Source of the DNA: Tipula vernalis
Lineage: Eukaryota; Arthropoda; Insecta; Diptera; Tipulidae
DNA: 64,000 nt
Reading direction: 5' to 3'
NCBI GenBank assembly: GCA_958295665.1
Contig: OY282560.1
Coordinates: forward strand, 21,349,653 to 21,413,652
The notes under the pieces are model-generated. The model was not told the DNA's origin. It ran no database searches and worked only from the letters and a program-made list of their open reading frames with translations. A program made the translations under genes and the position numbers. Positions 11,816 to 24,450 of the stretch are shown piece after piece; the stretch's first letter is position 1, and each line of letters starts with the position of its first letter.

Positions 11816-14612
11816 TTCCCTTGCTGTAAATGTATTTCTTTCTAAATTCTATTTTTATAGTTAATTATTACAACTACAATTTTTCCATTAAAAGTTTAAC
11901 TTTCAAATTTTAATAAAACAAATAAAAATGTTCAATAAAAGAAAATCTTTGTTCAAAAATGTTGATGCTTACTTACTTGTGTTAAAAAAGTAAACTCCAT
12001 TATTTTCTACTACTTATGTCGAGTTTAGTTTTGTTTAGAAGCACCAATACAAATATCAGATGAACCAAACATGAATGATTTTGCGATTTTTGAACTGGAA
12101 CCCAATATTTAATATGTCTGAAATCTCATAGACGTAGAATTCTTTCATAGACTCAAAAATATAAAAATAATTGAAATAACACCGCTAATAATAACGGTCA
12201 TCCTTGGAGCTCATCATCTTCTGGTGTTTCTCGGCCACTTTTAAATAATTTTAGTCATTTGGTTACTGTGCAATATTTTGGCCTAGATTCATTGTAAACT
12301 TTTGACTAGAGTTCAGTTCTCTACAAGGAAACGTTTAATTTAATATTAAAACTGTTCCCAATAAATATTCTTTACGTTCTATTTTATTCAGCTCCATTTC
12401 AGTTCCATGTTAGAGCATTTTTGAAACGCTTTGCATACTTTGAGTTTCAGCGATATGTGAACGGAGGAATGTGCTTACTTCCTTGTAAAAATGCAAATCT
12501 CTTAGACAACCTTGGTCTAAGCTATTAAACGACTTTAATAAAGAGGCTGCCGCTGTTGATGAGCAATGGATAATAATGTATAATTAGAAATTAACAACGG
12601 CAATGGAAATGAAGAACAATATTCCTAAAAGAGTCTGAATAAGTTATGAGAATTTTTAAGCAGTTTTAAAATGTTTTATCAACAACATGTTGGTGCATTT
12701 CGTTGCGGGGAGTCCTTGTGTGTATTCTACTGCGCCAAACTGTTGGCAATATGACGAGTAAAACCAATGCACATGATACATTGCAGTTTTCTCATAGCCT
12801 TTATTTAAGTGGATCTGAAATAAAATCAGAGTCAAAATTACGGATAAGGTGAAGGGAAATATAATACCATATGTACATACCTACCTAATGATTTAAAGTA
12901 TTTTAATTTTGTTTTGTTATTTTATCCTTTAAATTTTATTGCAAAATTTATATTTCGTTAATTTATTCCAAAAGTTAGTTTAAATCAAAAAATAAAATCT
13001 TTAGTATTTTTTTTAAATACAGATATTTTCCCACATATTTCCTGATGAGAGCGAATACTCATTTTGTTTCCATTTTTTGAGATTTTTGCTTATTTTTATA
13101 TGTAATGAAATAAGAAACTTGAGTTAAATGCAATAAAATGCTTAGTTTTAATTCCCGTGAATAGAAAATAGTCGGGAAATGCGCATCTCTACTGTTGACA
13201 TGTAACCGAAAATATAATTAGCATTTTTGTCTTCTTTTAATTAATTAACTGATCGATATTCAATTTTATCCAATTTTAATTTTAATTCAAACGCTTATGC
13301 ACAAATTGGCGTTTACTGTTTCAATAAACAAATTAAAACAAAATTTTATTCCAAAGCATCTTATGACAGAAAAAGAAATTAAACAAATATAGCCATCTCC
13401 CTCGTCCTAGTTTTTGTACGCGTGCTTCGAATATATTGAATGCTCCTCGTACTTTAAAATTTAAACTAAATCATTTTTCACTCAATTAGATAACACTCAG
13501 TGTAGTACCTACTTACTCACTCAAATATTACGAAGATTTAAAACAGTAAAAAATCGTCTTACAAATTGTTGCGCCCAAAAAAAATCTGTCTGTTGAATCA
13601 CTAAAATTCAACCCTTCTCATAAATATTACGTATAATCGGCAAAACACCCAGTTTGTTTGGAACGGGGAGAAACAATCGTTTTTAATTTAACTGACCTAA
13701 ATATTTGGATTATGTCACTTTTTACAACCATAGTGTTGACCGTGAAAAAATATCTAGACACTGTCGTTACCTCGTACCCAAAATTTTAACCAACCTACAT
13801 GGTAGTTTAGTATTAAAGGTTTTACACGCGGAGAAAGGGATTACTGACAAAAAAAAATGAAATGCATTTTAAGAAATTTGATCTACGTGTGAATTTAAAT
13901 TTACTTTTCTTTAGCAATATTTATAACATCATGTTACAAACATACAATAAAATAAATAATTGGTTTGATTAAGATAACAAATTTTTGCTGTGCTTACGTT
14001 CTCTTTGAGAACTATCTAAAGTTCTAAAACGTTTTTTATGTTAACCAAGAAATATTTTAATTTATGCTTGTTCGTCACCATCTTTTACTAATTAATTTTT
14101 TATTGTATTTGTTTTGTTTGTTAACCAAAGAAGAAATCGGTTGCCTTTAATCATATTTTTGCTTAACTACTCAATACAATTACATTTTAAGCTATATAGT
14201 TGGTAAACAACCAAATTAACAGTTTTTGTTTTTATTAATATAGTTTTGAAAGTTATAAACTTTTGTCTTGCAACTTCTTCGGCGCGTTTAAATGTTTAAA
14301 TAAAGAATTATGGTTTTTATTTAAAACGTAAAAAAAAATCAAGATTGATGGATGGATAGGAAACTGGAAAAGTATACATATAAATAACAAAAAAAATTGT
14401 TGTCTAAAACTTTATAGTTTTTATAATATTATGTATTTATGTGTACATGTATGTGTGAGCACAAATGTACGATAAGTAAAGAAAGTTCGTTACTAACAAT
14501 GACTTCATCAGAGTCTATTTCCGATCCACAAATAAAGAATTTAGTAATAGTTTTCAATTACCGCATGTTCAAAAGTTTTAATCAGCGTCTCTAATTCGTA
14601 CAAAAACAGTTT

Positions 14613-14636
14613 AGAGAGAGAGAGAGAGAGAGAGAA
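14613..14636. repeat. (AG)n microsatellite
   Basis: An uninterrupted AG dinucleotide run of about 24 bases. Confidence 0.95.
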
Positions 14637-14835
14637 TAAACTGGTTATTAACAAAGCTTGAGTGTAGTTTTCACTTTCAAGCGCCTACTGATACCAAAAA
14701 GCTTAATCGTTTTTAATCGAAAACAAGTTTTTTATTTATTTATTTATTTGTAGCTTTGTGTTTTTAGTTTTATGTATTTTTTGTTGTTGTTAAATTCATT
14801 GGAAAAATATGTCAGCATCATCATGTTTTCAAATC

Positions 14836-14855
14836 ACACACACACACACACACAC
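14836..14855. repeat. (CA)n microsatellite
   Basis: An uninterrupted CA dinucleotide run of about 20 bases. Confidence 0.95.
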
Positions 14856-15559
14856 TATAAACACAATATATTGTAAAGTTATATCTTTACGAATTTCGTT
14901 TTAGATACAACATAGCTGACCTGTACAACAATTAAAATAGTCTGTTATATTTTTCTTTAGATTATACGTCTACTCTAAACCGCTATAGGTTAATCCAGTT
15001 TTGTTCAGTTAGATAAATAGTATTTATGGTCAGTTTTCTTAGTAAATACTTAGAAAGTAACAAAAAGGTGTTAATTAAATTAGCCAAATGTAAATAATAA
15101 TCAAGTAAATTCGTTTTCCTTTCCAAATATTAGTTTTAAATCAAATATTATTTAAGGTCATTGCCTTTTATTTAATATACACGAATGGATAACTAAGCTT
15201 AAATTAAATTATGTATTTATCCATGGAAATATTTAGATAATTAATTAACGTTGATCTATAAGTACCTATGTAAGTAAATGGAAAAAAAAACATTTAAAAT
15301 GCGTTCAACATATTCACGATTGTTCGATCGCCCGTCATTTATATAATGCGTTGTCGTCTACAGAGTTATTACTAATTTGAAAGCAGGTGCTTAAGAAACA
15401 ATGGTTTCGAGTTGACTATTGAGAGCTCTTTAAACATACTTGAATTAGAACATCCGATTCAAATAGAAAACAAAACAAACCTCTAAAAAGTTTTTAATGG
15501 GAAGCTCGGCTTAAACCCGAAAATCATTTTTAGCTAATCTGCCCGAAGTACGTATCGCC

Positions 15560-15713
15560 CTGAACAACGTAGAAGTTATTCGGTGTCCGTCCAGGTTTCG
15601 ATATTTGTTGATTGAACTATATAACCCAATTTTCTATAAACCTGCACGGACACCGAATAACTTCTACGTCGTTCAGGAAAATTGGGTTACATAGTTCAAT
15701 CAACAAATATCGA
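15560..15713. repeat. Interleaved inverted repeats A-B-A'-B'
   Basis: Segment A (15560-15597, 38 bases) is followed directly by segment B (15598-15634, 37 bases). After a 4-base spacer comes the inverse of A (15639-15676, two mismatches), then directly the inverse of B (15677-15713, one mismatch). A normal palindrome would have the order A-B-B'-A'. Here the pairs cross each other, so a single strand could only form both stems as a pseudoknot. Nothing in it is coding. It may derive from a rearranged MITE. Confidence 0.9.
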
Positions 15714-16880
15714 ATGCCTATTGACCCCTATTTCGGTAACCTAAAAATGGTGAAAATCAAGTTTGTGAAACCTCCAGAGAGGTAAGCTAGTAAAAGATAT
15801 ATTAGAGGATTGTTGAAGAACGGCTCTATCTCAAATTCTTTTGCGCGTTAGAAGCGAAAAACATACTTTGCAAATTGATTTCCCCACACTAGTTTTCCGA
15901 GGCTCTCAGAAATGATAATTCAGAATATGCACTAGCAGTGTATGTATATACTTACGTACTCGTACTTGTATAACTAATAATCAACGATATAAACAAGAAA
16001 TGAATGTGAATAGGATGTTCTCGAAAGCAGCTTTATTTCACAATTTTGTATTCATGATTCAATGATAAGACTTATAATCAACGTTATCAACCATAAATCA
16101 ACTGAGATAATTTTGGAGCTCGAATTTACCAACCATTTTAATAGTCGTCGGAACCAAAGAACTTATTAGAAGGGCGAACGAATACATACAACCTACATAT
16201 ATCTTTATTTTGAGCGTATCAACTGGGTAGAATAATTGTTTAAAGTTAATAAATATCCTCCACGGTACGAAGATTAATGCACTATTCTAAAGAACGAAAA
16301 GTCTAACCAACATTCCAAGAGTTATTTTAAAAGAAAGTATAAGAGATAAATTTACTTCTGCGTATTATCTTGCATAGAAGATATTAAAAGATTATAAATC
16401 TTCTGAATCGAAACACATATCAAACATGATCGCGGAGTTCTATCTTCATAAGTGGCAGGAAAAACCCACTAGACACTACAGAATATCGAGTGACCAGCCG
16501 TTGAGCTAAGTCCCAATCGGGAGTACCAATAGAATTAGTTTTTTAGAACTAATACGATCAAAGTAGATAATGTTGCATCCGGGAAAATGAATGAAAAGAA
16601 GTGGCTCACCAATCTCCTTTTTGCAAAAGGTTACCCTACCATCCAAAAGCTGATAGTCTTGCGACACGCAGCAGGCTATTGATTTCCCAAGAGGAGTAAT
16701 TCCCTATGAGCAGATTATAAGATTTTTTAAGTCTCTTTGAACCATCAGGAAACTGTAAGATTAACTCTTTTGGCCTTTTTCTCCCGCTTACCAGCGATCT
16801 TCCATAATTTTTTCAAATCAGAACACCAGAAGAGTTTACTCTTAGTATTTTTTTGGTAATAAGAGGACAATAATTTTCGA
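15714..16880. other. No recognisable gene
   Basis: Mixed-composition sequence, somewhat less AT-rich than its left neighbour. It could include decayed 5' sequence of the LINE that follows, but no domain could be read. Confidence 0.35.
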
Positions 16881-17921
16881 ATGCAGTTTATTTATTTTTA
16901 TATATTTAGTACCGTTGCGATCAACTGACAGATAAATTAGGGATCTTATAACCTAAGAGGGAAAGAATCTTTTGCACAAGTGACTCAAGGTCAGGAAGCA
17001 TAAACAAAAGATAACAATGACGGTCAAATTTTAAGAGATGTCTCGAAATGCATAGATGCTCTAAATAAAAACCTTGATGAGCAGTCTGAGATAAATAAAC
17101 TTATTTTTGATCAATTGAAAAAGCTGGCATCATCGTTATCTAAAGCGACTGGAAAATAAAAAATAAATTTACAAAATAGTAATTTGGAACGCGAATGGGT
17201 TGATCCAATACATCCCCGAGCTGGAAATATTTTTATATTTACAAAAAGTTGACGTGCACATAATCTCTGAAGCTCAGTTCACTAGTTCTTTAGATGCCAA
17301 AATACATGGATACGGATTTTACAAAAGAGGAAGAGCTTATCTGCTAATATTATTAAAGAGAATATAAAGCACAATGAAAAATTAAAAGTTGAAATTGAAT
17401 CTATGCAAGTTATAACTATCAAAATTGAAATAAAACCCTACTGGAGTTTCAGAGTTACAAAACCAAAAAGAAGAGTGCTTGGGAATATGCCTGTTGGCAA
17501 AATCAATTTAACAAATATCCATTTCGCCTAATGCTACTTATCAAAATATCATATTTTGCAAACGATCTTTTATCAAAAAGTTGGTTTCATAAAACTCCAT
17601 TTATACTAACTGGACCCTTTGCAAACGTACTATACGTACTTTTAAAGAGTATGGCACAGTCAGCTTATCAGTTCAATGATAAACACTGTGATTTTAACCA
17701 GTGGATTTTTTTAAATTTAGTTATTTGATATTTAGTATTTAAAGGAAAACCACACATGGAAACAAAGTAATCTTTGAAATGAATATTATAAATGGTAAAT
17801 TTTATAGGTTGTCACAATTCTTGCATTATTCTGCAATAAGTATTTTTGCAAAGGTAAGTCTAGCAGTGTTCTGTTATAATTTTATAGTGAGAAAATAATG
17901 TAGGAAATTTTATAATACAGT

Positions 17922-19361
17922 ATGATTGCTGAAAACAATGGAAATGAAGCGGGCTCAACTGATGTTGGAGATGTGACCCAGAAAGAAAAGATGTGCGAAC
18001 TATTTAAATCTAGCAAAGGAAAAGATAAGGTAAATCTGGAAGGATTTTCTTTTAATTTAAGCAATAAATTAAAAGACACCTTTTACTGGGCTTGCGATCT
18101 TAGATTAGTGGAGCCATACAAGTGCCTTGGTAGGTGTGTTACTACTCTTGAGGAATCAGGAAAGCACGTTTTAAAAAAACAAACAATTAAACATAACCAT
18201 GAACCCAAGGCTATCAAAAGTTCTCTTTGTACTGTACTGTAAGAATTAAAAACCGATGCTTCTAACAATTTACATAAAAGATATTGTCGAATTGTGCAAG
18301 AGGCAGTATCAAATGCTGATGCTATGGTGGCGCGAAATTTACCATCAACTGCTTCCATGCAAAAAATGGTAATTAGAGCAAAAAGTAAATCCAGAAGTCA
18401 TATTACCGAGCCAGATAATTTATTTTTCGAATTAAATTCAATATATAAAGGGCAAGTGAATGAACACTTTGTGGTTAAAGATTGTATATTCGATAATCAT
18501 CGAATTATTATGATAACGACATTACAATTCATTAAAATATTGAGTCGAGGACACTACTGGATGATGGATGGTACATTTCAAGTAGTGCCATCAATTTTTA
18601 AACAATTGTACACAATTCACTCAAATATAAGTAATGACTCAAAAGCATTCCCACTGGTGTTTGCCTTATGTTCAGGAAAAAGTCAAGAAATTTATGAAAA
18701 ATTGTTCCAGATGCTGTATGATTATGCAGCAGTTAAATATAAGACTACATCCATCAATTTCAATTACAGATTTTGAGAAAGCTGCAATAAATAGCGTTAA
18801 AAGTTTTTTTTCCTGACATTGTGTGCAAAGGTTGCTACTTTCATTTAGGACTAATCATTTATAGAAAACTACAAAAGTTTGGACGACAGTCAAAATACGG
18901 CCGAAATGAAGAGTTTTCTTTGCAAATGCGAGCAGTTTTGTCTGAGTTTTTTGCCGCCCGATGATATTCCCGAATATTTTGAAGGGTTGTTTGAAAAACT
19001 AGATGAGGGCGGGAAGAAAGTTGCTACTTGGTTTAAAGAAGTTTATATATGCGGAAAATCCAATCGTCCAGCTTTATTTCCGCCAAATTTTTGGAGCTGC
19101 TTTGAACTTGATTTGAAAAACATTCCACGTACACAAAACTATGCGGAACCGTGGCACCATAGAATCCACAAACTGATTGATGCTGAACACATTGGGGTCT
19201 ACAGACTGATAGAAAAGTTGCAGCAAGAAATTTCTTTCGTAAAGGCTGAAATTGAAAAATTTCAAGTTGGCGGACCACCTATTATAAAGAAAAAAAATAT
19301 TTCCAAAAGGATTTACGAATTAAAAGAATTTTATAAAAAAAGATACATATGCAAAACATGA
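17922..19361 (+). pseudogene. FLYWCH/MULE transposase, recently inactivated
   Basis: This is a Mutator-type transposase with an N-terminal FLYWCH zinc finger. The finger lies at about residues 40-95 and ends in the HNH signature (KQTIKHNHEP). The first catalytic Asp is in WMMDGTFQVVPS at about 18560. The second is in ITDFEKAA at about 18770, followed by the CYFHL motif near 18833. The third acidic position lies in a TQNYAEPWHHR block at about 19135. One in-frame stop (18240-18242) lies between the finger and the core. The frame then shifts near 18730, in the T-run near 18810, and near 18900. The few lesions suggest fairly recent loss. The start at 17922 is the first ATG in the frame. Confidence 0.85.
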
Positions 19362-19456
19362 ACTATTGTTTGCTATAGCAGAAAATTTAAATTTAAAATA
19401 ATTTAATGTATTATTAGTAGTTATCGTTATTAGTTAAAAGTTATTTATTCAAATTA

Positions 19457-19630
19457 CAGTTCGCAAATAGATTCTTGGCAAATGGAGCTTTAACAAAAAA
19501 TTATTTGGTAGATATGAATTGATGCGCTTAGATTAATTTTTGCTCAAAAATTAATCTAAGCGCATCAATTCATATCTACCAAATATTTTTTTGTTAAAGC
19601 TCCATTTGCCAAGAATCTATTTGTGAACTG
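19457..19630. repeat. Near-perfect 174-bp palindrome inside the MULE right end
   Basis: Arms of 86 bases (19457-19542 and 19545-19630) surround a 2-base centre. The arms differ at only two or three positions. They begin CAGTTCGCAAATAGATTC. The palindrome lies between the transposase and the terminal repeat of the MULE. The near identity suggests it is young or kept equal by gene conversion. Confidence 0.95.
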
Positions 19631-21399
19631 TATTTTTTGTTAAATGTCTTTTTGTATTTTTATTTTTTTGTGAAATGGCATTAGGATAAATAACTATTTG
19701 CGAAATGACTTTCGGCTAACTGTGCCATACCCGAGTGCTTCGTGGCAGAAAGAATATTTAAGTGCGACGTTCATTCTGGTGGCTCACTAACTTACTGGTC
19801 AACAGATTTAAACAAAACTCCGTACCTTACAGATATAACAAAAGGTATATCTGATAACTATTTTCGCATGGAAAACAATGAAGAGCTTACTTCGAATCAC
19901 TCTCCTGTTATTATGACAGTCAGTTAAATAATGATTAAAAAGAAATCCCTGCAGACTCTCTTTTACGTGAACTGTTTGAGAAAAACCTCGATCTTCAACT
20001 ACCAATAAGGAGGTGTTTCTTACAAGTATACAGTTGGAAGAGTAAGTATAAAGGCTAATAGAAAATATACAACAAGCTGTGTGGCACAGTACTCCATTCA
20101 GTTATATAAATAGCATCAGTATTAAAAATTAGAAACTTGAAGTAAGAGAACTTGTGGTAAAGAAACGAAAAGTACGAAAGCCTTGGCAAATAAATCAAAA
20201 TTCAGAAAATAAAACCGTGCTTAACCGTGCTGTGTAAAAAACTGAATCTCTCATCAGAACAGTTAAGAATGAAACAATAAGTACGTATTTGTCTTTACTC
20301 ACTGCCTAAAGAGACTTTGAATACTCCTTATGGAAAGCAACGAAAGTACTTAAGAGACCAACAATTGCTGCGACGGCACCCATCAGAAATGATGATGGAA
20401 GATCGGTGATATTTACCAATATTTTAAATAAAACTCAATATTATGATAATAATGTCAATCCAGTGGGCAGATCTGTTGAACTTGAAATACGAACTGTAAC
20501 ACAACATGAGCCCAAGAGGAAATTAAAAATCTTAACATGAGAAAAGGTCCTGGATATGACTTAATAACTGGACAAATCATTAAAAAACTATGAAATAAAG
20601 CGATACGCAAGCTTCTACATATGAACCGTTTATTTTGTAAGTGGCGTAAGTTCATTTTCAAAAAAATTAAGTTAATGCTAACCACCTTAAGTTCAGTTAA
20701 TGAAACCATTCGACTGTAAACTAAGTTAATATAATAATCACAGATATTGCAGAACGTACACTGGAAACGAGAAAGATATAACCATTTGATCGATTTTGTC
20801 ATAAAGGATTGGAGTACAAGCCAAAGAAGAACATTCCCTAGCAATATTAAGAAACTACATAACTGACAAGCACTTCCGTGTAAGATACGAAGAATACTCG
20901 AACAGCAGGAGTACCGCAAGATAGCGTATTGGGCCCCATCTTGTACCTTCTCTTTACTCTGAACGTACCACCGATGGAAGATTCAACCAAGGCAACTTAT
21001 ACTGATGATATGTACTGCAATATTGGCAATAGGGAGCAATGTAGATAGTAAAAGCTACAAATAAACTTCAAACATCGATTAATACAGTCAGCAACCGGAT
21101 GAAAGAATGGAAAATAAACCTCAACGAAACCAAATTTCTGCCTGTGAATTTTACTATTAAAAGCAATCCTAACAGAATCCCAACTTTGGGGCTGTACCAA
21201 GAAAACGAATGTCAAGATGATAGAGAGATTGCAAAATAAAGTACCGCGGAACATTGTAAACGCTCTGTTCTATATTAGAAATGAAGATCTCCATCGAGGC
21301 TTGAACGTGAATGGGATCTAACAACTGCACCACTATAGCAAATATTTATATACATATATAAATTGGGTTATATCTTAACGTTGAATACATCTCTTAACA

Positions 21400-21960
21400 A
21401 ATTAAAATCAAAAACCTGCCGAATTTTATTAAATGGCATCAACACATTACAAATGGGTTCACATCTACCCAAATTATTCTTAAATGTAATCCGCGAGATG
21501 GAACGTAAATATGTATGTAAGTAGTAGTAAGCAGAATGTCAATATGCAATCAGCTCTCGAAGCAAGAAGGTCCCTAACAAAATTTGCACACGTTGTAGTT
21601 CTGCGAATAAGCAAGGGCTATATATTCAATAATTTACATATCCTAGCTGTTAGGAGGGAGAACAATCGAGGGAAGATTATTTTCTCTCAGTAATCTGCAA
21701 ATGGCATAAATTAAAAACTGTTTTTGAATGCATTCAATGCGGTCAGAACATTCCTGGTAATATTGGTTCCAAATAACAACACCACAAAATATTGTACAAT
21801 CACAGAAGTTTTTAGAGAACCAGCCCTGTAATATTTATTTTATGGAACTCCTTCGTACAGTTCTTTAATTTGATCTTTAGCGTTTTAAGGTTTACGTTTT
21901 AACCATTTTTCAGAACAATTTTCTATTTAGTTTTTGGCTCCGTTAAGACGCCCAAAATTC
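21400..21960 (-). pseudogene. Possible LINE reverse transcriptase C-terminal fragment
   Basis: On the minus strand, broken frames give VIWNQYYQECSDRIECIQK near 21770-21720. They then give DLLASRADC near 21570. These resemble the post-polymerase region of Jockey/CR1-type LINE proteins. No active site is present. The orientation is opposite to the LINE just upstream. Confidence 0.4.
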
Positions 21961-24140
21961 AGATATTATTGATCTTCAAAGATATTTCTAAGAATAATAT
22001 ATAAATTTACTTTTTGCTCAAGAAAATTGATTTGCTCACCAGTGTTAGATTTCGTATTGGAAACTAAAATGAACACTTGTGTTACCCTATTAAAAATAGC
22101 AAACATCTATGGTTAACTATATTACTTCACGAATTGATCCTTGTAGAAGCTTGTTACTTCTTAGTTCTTAAGTAAGAGAGCAATATCGGTAAAAAAAAAT
22201 TTGTTCTTCCGTAGGCAACTAACATTCCAAAGAATTTATTCCCTTACATTCTGTTTTATAATTTTATGGTTTCATGATCATATAAACTATCCATTTTTAA
22301 TAATCAACTATTAAACGAAAAGTGTGATACGAGTATCTCACACAATATACTCAATTGGCGTGTGAAACATTCCATTCTTTTTATGCAATAGTATGTAAAT
22401 CAATTTCCTTAGAATAGAAACCGATTATAAATCATCATGTGTCTCGTTTCAAAATAAATATAATAAGAAAATTAAAATAAACCAATTCAACAAAAATAAA
22501 TAAAACAAACATTGCTAATTACACAAAATTTCCATAATTGAGGTCATGAAAATAATTTACTAAAAAAAGTGGACTGATCATATTTCCTCTATAATATATG
22601 TACTACACTTTTTTGTTTTTTTTTCTTCGATTAAATCGAAACAGAGCTGCTACCTTTTAATGTTTTAATAAAATATGCGACAAGAATACTTGAAAATCTT
22701 TATATTTTGTATATCGTGTTTGTGTGTATACGAACGTTGTATTATATAGCATCAGCAGCAGCAGCAAAACAGCTCTATATATGTATACTATGTCGTGTAC
22801 TATGCTTAATGCTATATATTCAAAATGTTTCAAATAACATGGTTGGTGTACACAACACAGCAAACAGAAAATATATCTAAATAAAATGAAAAAAAAAAAG
22901 GAAAAAAACATTTTTTTTAAAATCAATAAAATTTTTCCTTTATTCAAAGATACATGCGGGGTTTTTCTCTTTTTGGTTATTTCATTTCAGAAAATTTATA
23001 TTACCCCAGACTCAACGGAATTGTGTATCGTTTGTCGTATAATGTATATGAAATACATATATATACAGCATTTATACACGGGGAGAGTTTAGTGTACGGA
23101 ATATGGATATTCATGCGACAAATTAAAAAAAACTATTTTTTAATGTGTTGCTAGAGCAAAACAAGATAAATTTCTTGTTGCGCGATGAAAATAATCATAT
23201 TTATAGTTCATACATAACACATATATTATGAGCTATAGGTACTCTTCTCATACATAAATACATATTTATTCAAAAATTAAAATACGACCCGAAAAATATT
23301 ACAGTGTACAATTTTATTTTATATAAATTAAAAAAAAAAAATTAAAAATTTTCCGACGAAGGGGAAATACTCTGTATGTAGAATTTTATTTTTCATATTA
23401 TTATACATCCATATTTATGTACAATGGTACAATGATATTTTTATTTATTGAACTGTGTTGGTTTTCTTATTCTTTGTCGTTGTTTTCTTTTGTTTCATTC
23501 CATTCCAAAGTATAGAAAAAAAAAAAATAAACAAGAGGCAAATTTTTCTTTTTTTTTTTGAAACAGGTATGTATTTCTTCTTGTGTGCGCGCGCTCTTTG
23601 TGTATCATGATCTGATATAATTGTTGATGAAAACGTCAAATGTTTGTAACATTAGAAATAAATAAACGATTGATGTTGTTGTTGTTGTTTCAATTCCCGT
23701 TACATAATTCTATTATACAGGGGCGAACTTTAAAATAATTAAGTTGTGCAATTGTACAAAATCGAAATCCAAAACCAAGATGCCGTCGATGGCACACGTC
23801 TTGTATAAAATGTAGAAATTTCAGAAATACATAGCTAGTTGTCGTTTGTAATGCCTTACCTGCTTACCCACTTACCAGTCCGCTAATATTGATCGTAAAA
23901 TATGAATTGAGAAATGAGAGTTTTATGTAAGTACAAAGTGTATAATATTCAATTTTATTATTGTGTAGTGGAATTTTTTCTTTGGACTAGTGTGTTTATC
24001 AATATTACAAACTACACGCTAATACCAAGAAAAATAATTACGCACCACACAATAATAAAATTGTTATTTACATACCACGTACGTAAATGAAACTCTCACT
24101 TTTCAATTCCTATTTCACGACCAAAATTCGGGTACTTCTA
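21961..24140. other. AT-rich non-coding region
   Basis: Unique-looking DNA with long A/T runs and several short ORFs of low complexity, such as the pairs around 22657-23154. It also has a short CAG-rich stretch near 22750. The texture from 22600 to 24100 matches the other T-rich unique blocks in the window and could be untranslated or regulatory sequence. Confidence 0.4.
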
Positions 24141-24212
24141 GATAATTATACTTGGTGGTAAACCATTACTGCAGGCAAAGCAATTACATTATAAATTTCA
24201 CCGGACCAAATA

Positions 24213-24450
24213 GTAACGTTGCTAGTGAAAGAACACGGTCTTTCGGATATTGCCCGGTTTGGCTATCTAAAATCCTTAGTAATACATCCCGCCATCAAAA
24301 CGATCGAATTGTTGGAATTGGTTTCAGAAAACTATACAGAAGCTGCTATTGCAGAATTGCTATAAAAAATAATAATAATTTGTGAAGACCACATTCACGA
24401 AATATTTTCTTAGTCAGTATTAGACATTATAGGAGAAGTTTTGGAACGTT
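24213..24450 (+). pseudogene. Unidentified coding-like fragment
   Basis: A plus-strand frame with no ATG runs from 24213 to a stop at 24363-24365, about 50 codons. It has ordinary protein-like composition (HGLSDIARFGYLKSLVIHP and then ELVSENYTEAAIAELL). After the stop the same frame continues with ICEDHIHEIFS, another stop, then LDIIGEVLER. I do not recognise a family. It could be a gag-like or cellular relic. Confidence 0.35.

Larger units (their letters stand above)
11816..15559. other. AT-rich non-coding region
   Basis: No coding frame of interest was seen on either strand. It contains a GA microsatellite (14613-14636) and a CA microsatellite (14836-14855). Otherwise it is unique-looking AT-rich DNA. 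Confidence 0.5.
17472..19740 (+). mobile_element. MULE (Mutator-like) element with 8-bp target duplication
   Basis: The element spans 17480-19732. It is flanked by GAGTGCTT at 17472-17479 and at 19733-19740. The left end begins GGGAATATGCCTGTTGGC. The right end, read inverted, begins GGGTATGGCACAGTTAGC. Inside both ends are degenerate phrases such as CATTTCGC and ATTTATCCTAATG. Just inside the right end lies a 174-bp near-perfect palindrome (19457-19630). The element carries one transposase gene on the plus strand. It interrupts the Jockey-type LINE, and the LINE frame can be followed across the insertion, which supports the boundaries. Confidence 0.82.
16900..21330 (+). pseudogene. Jockey-type LINE remnant, split by a MULE
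   Basis: The plus-strand pieces follow LINE order. A possible end of ORF1 stops near 17157. The start of an AP-type endonuclease follows at 17185-17470, with VIWNANGLIQYIPELEIF. After the MULE (17480-19732) the endonuclease end appears at 19742-19927, with LTYWSTDLNKTPYLTD and then SNHSPVIMT. The reverse transcriptase follows in broken frames from about 20330 to 21330. It includes APIRNDDGRS, an LRNYITDKHFRVRYEE piece, a decayed polymerase box, and near the end ERLQNKVPRNIVNALFY. Within the endonuclease the central part is missing. Many stops and shifts make it inactive. The Jockey assignment rests on the endonuclease and post-RT blocks. Confidence 0.75.

Noticed and set aside
19033..19278. 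Minus-strand ORFs within the MULE
   Set aside because: They are shadows of the plus-strand transposase C-terminus.
20455..21254. Two minus-strand ORFs of 154 and 85 residues
   Set aside because: They lie over the plus-strand Jockey-type reverse transcriptase and show no domain of their own.
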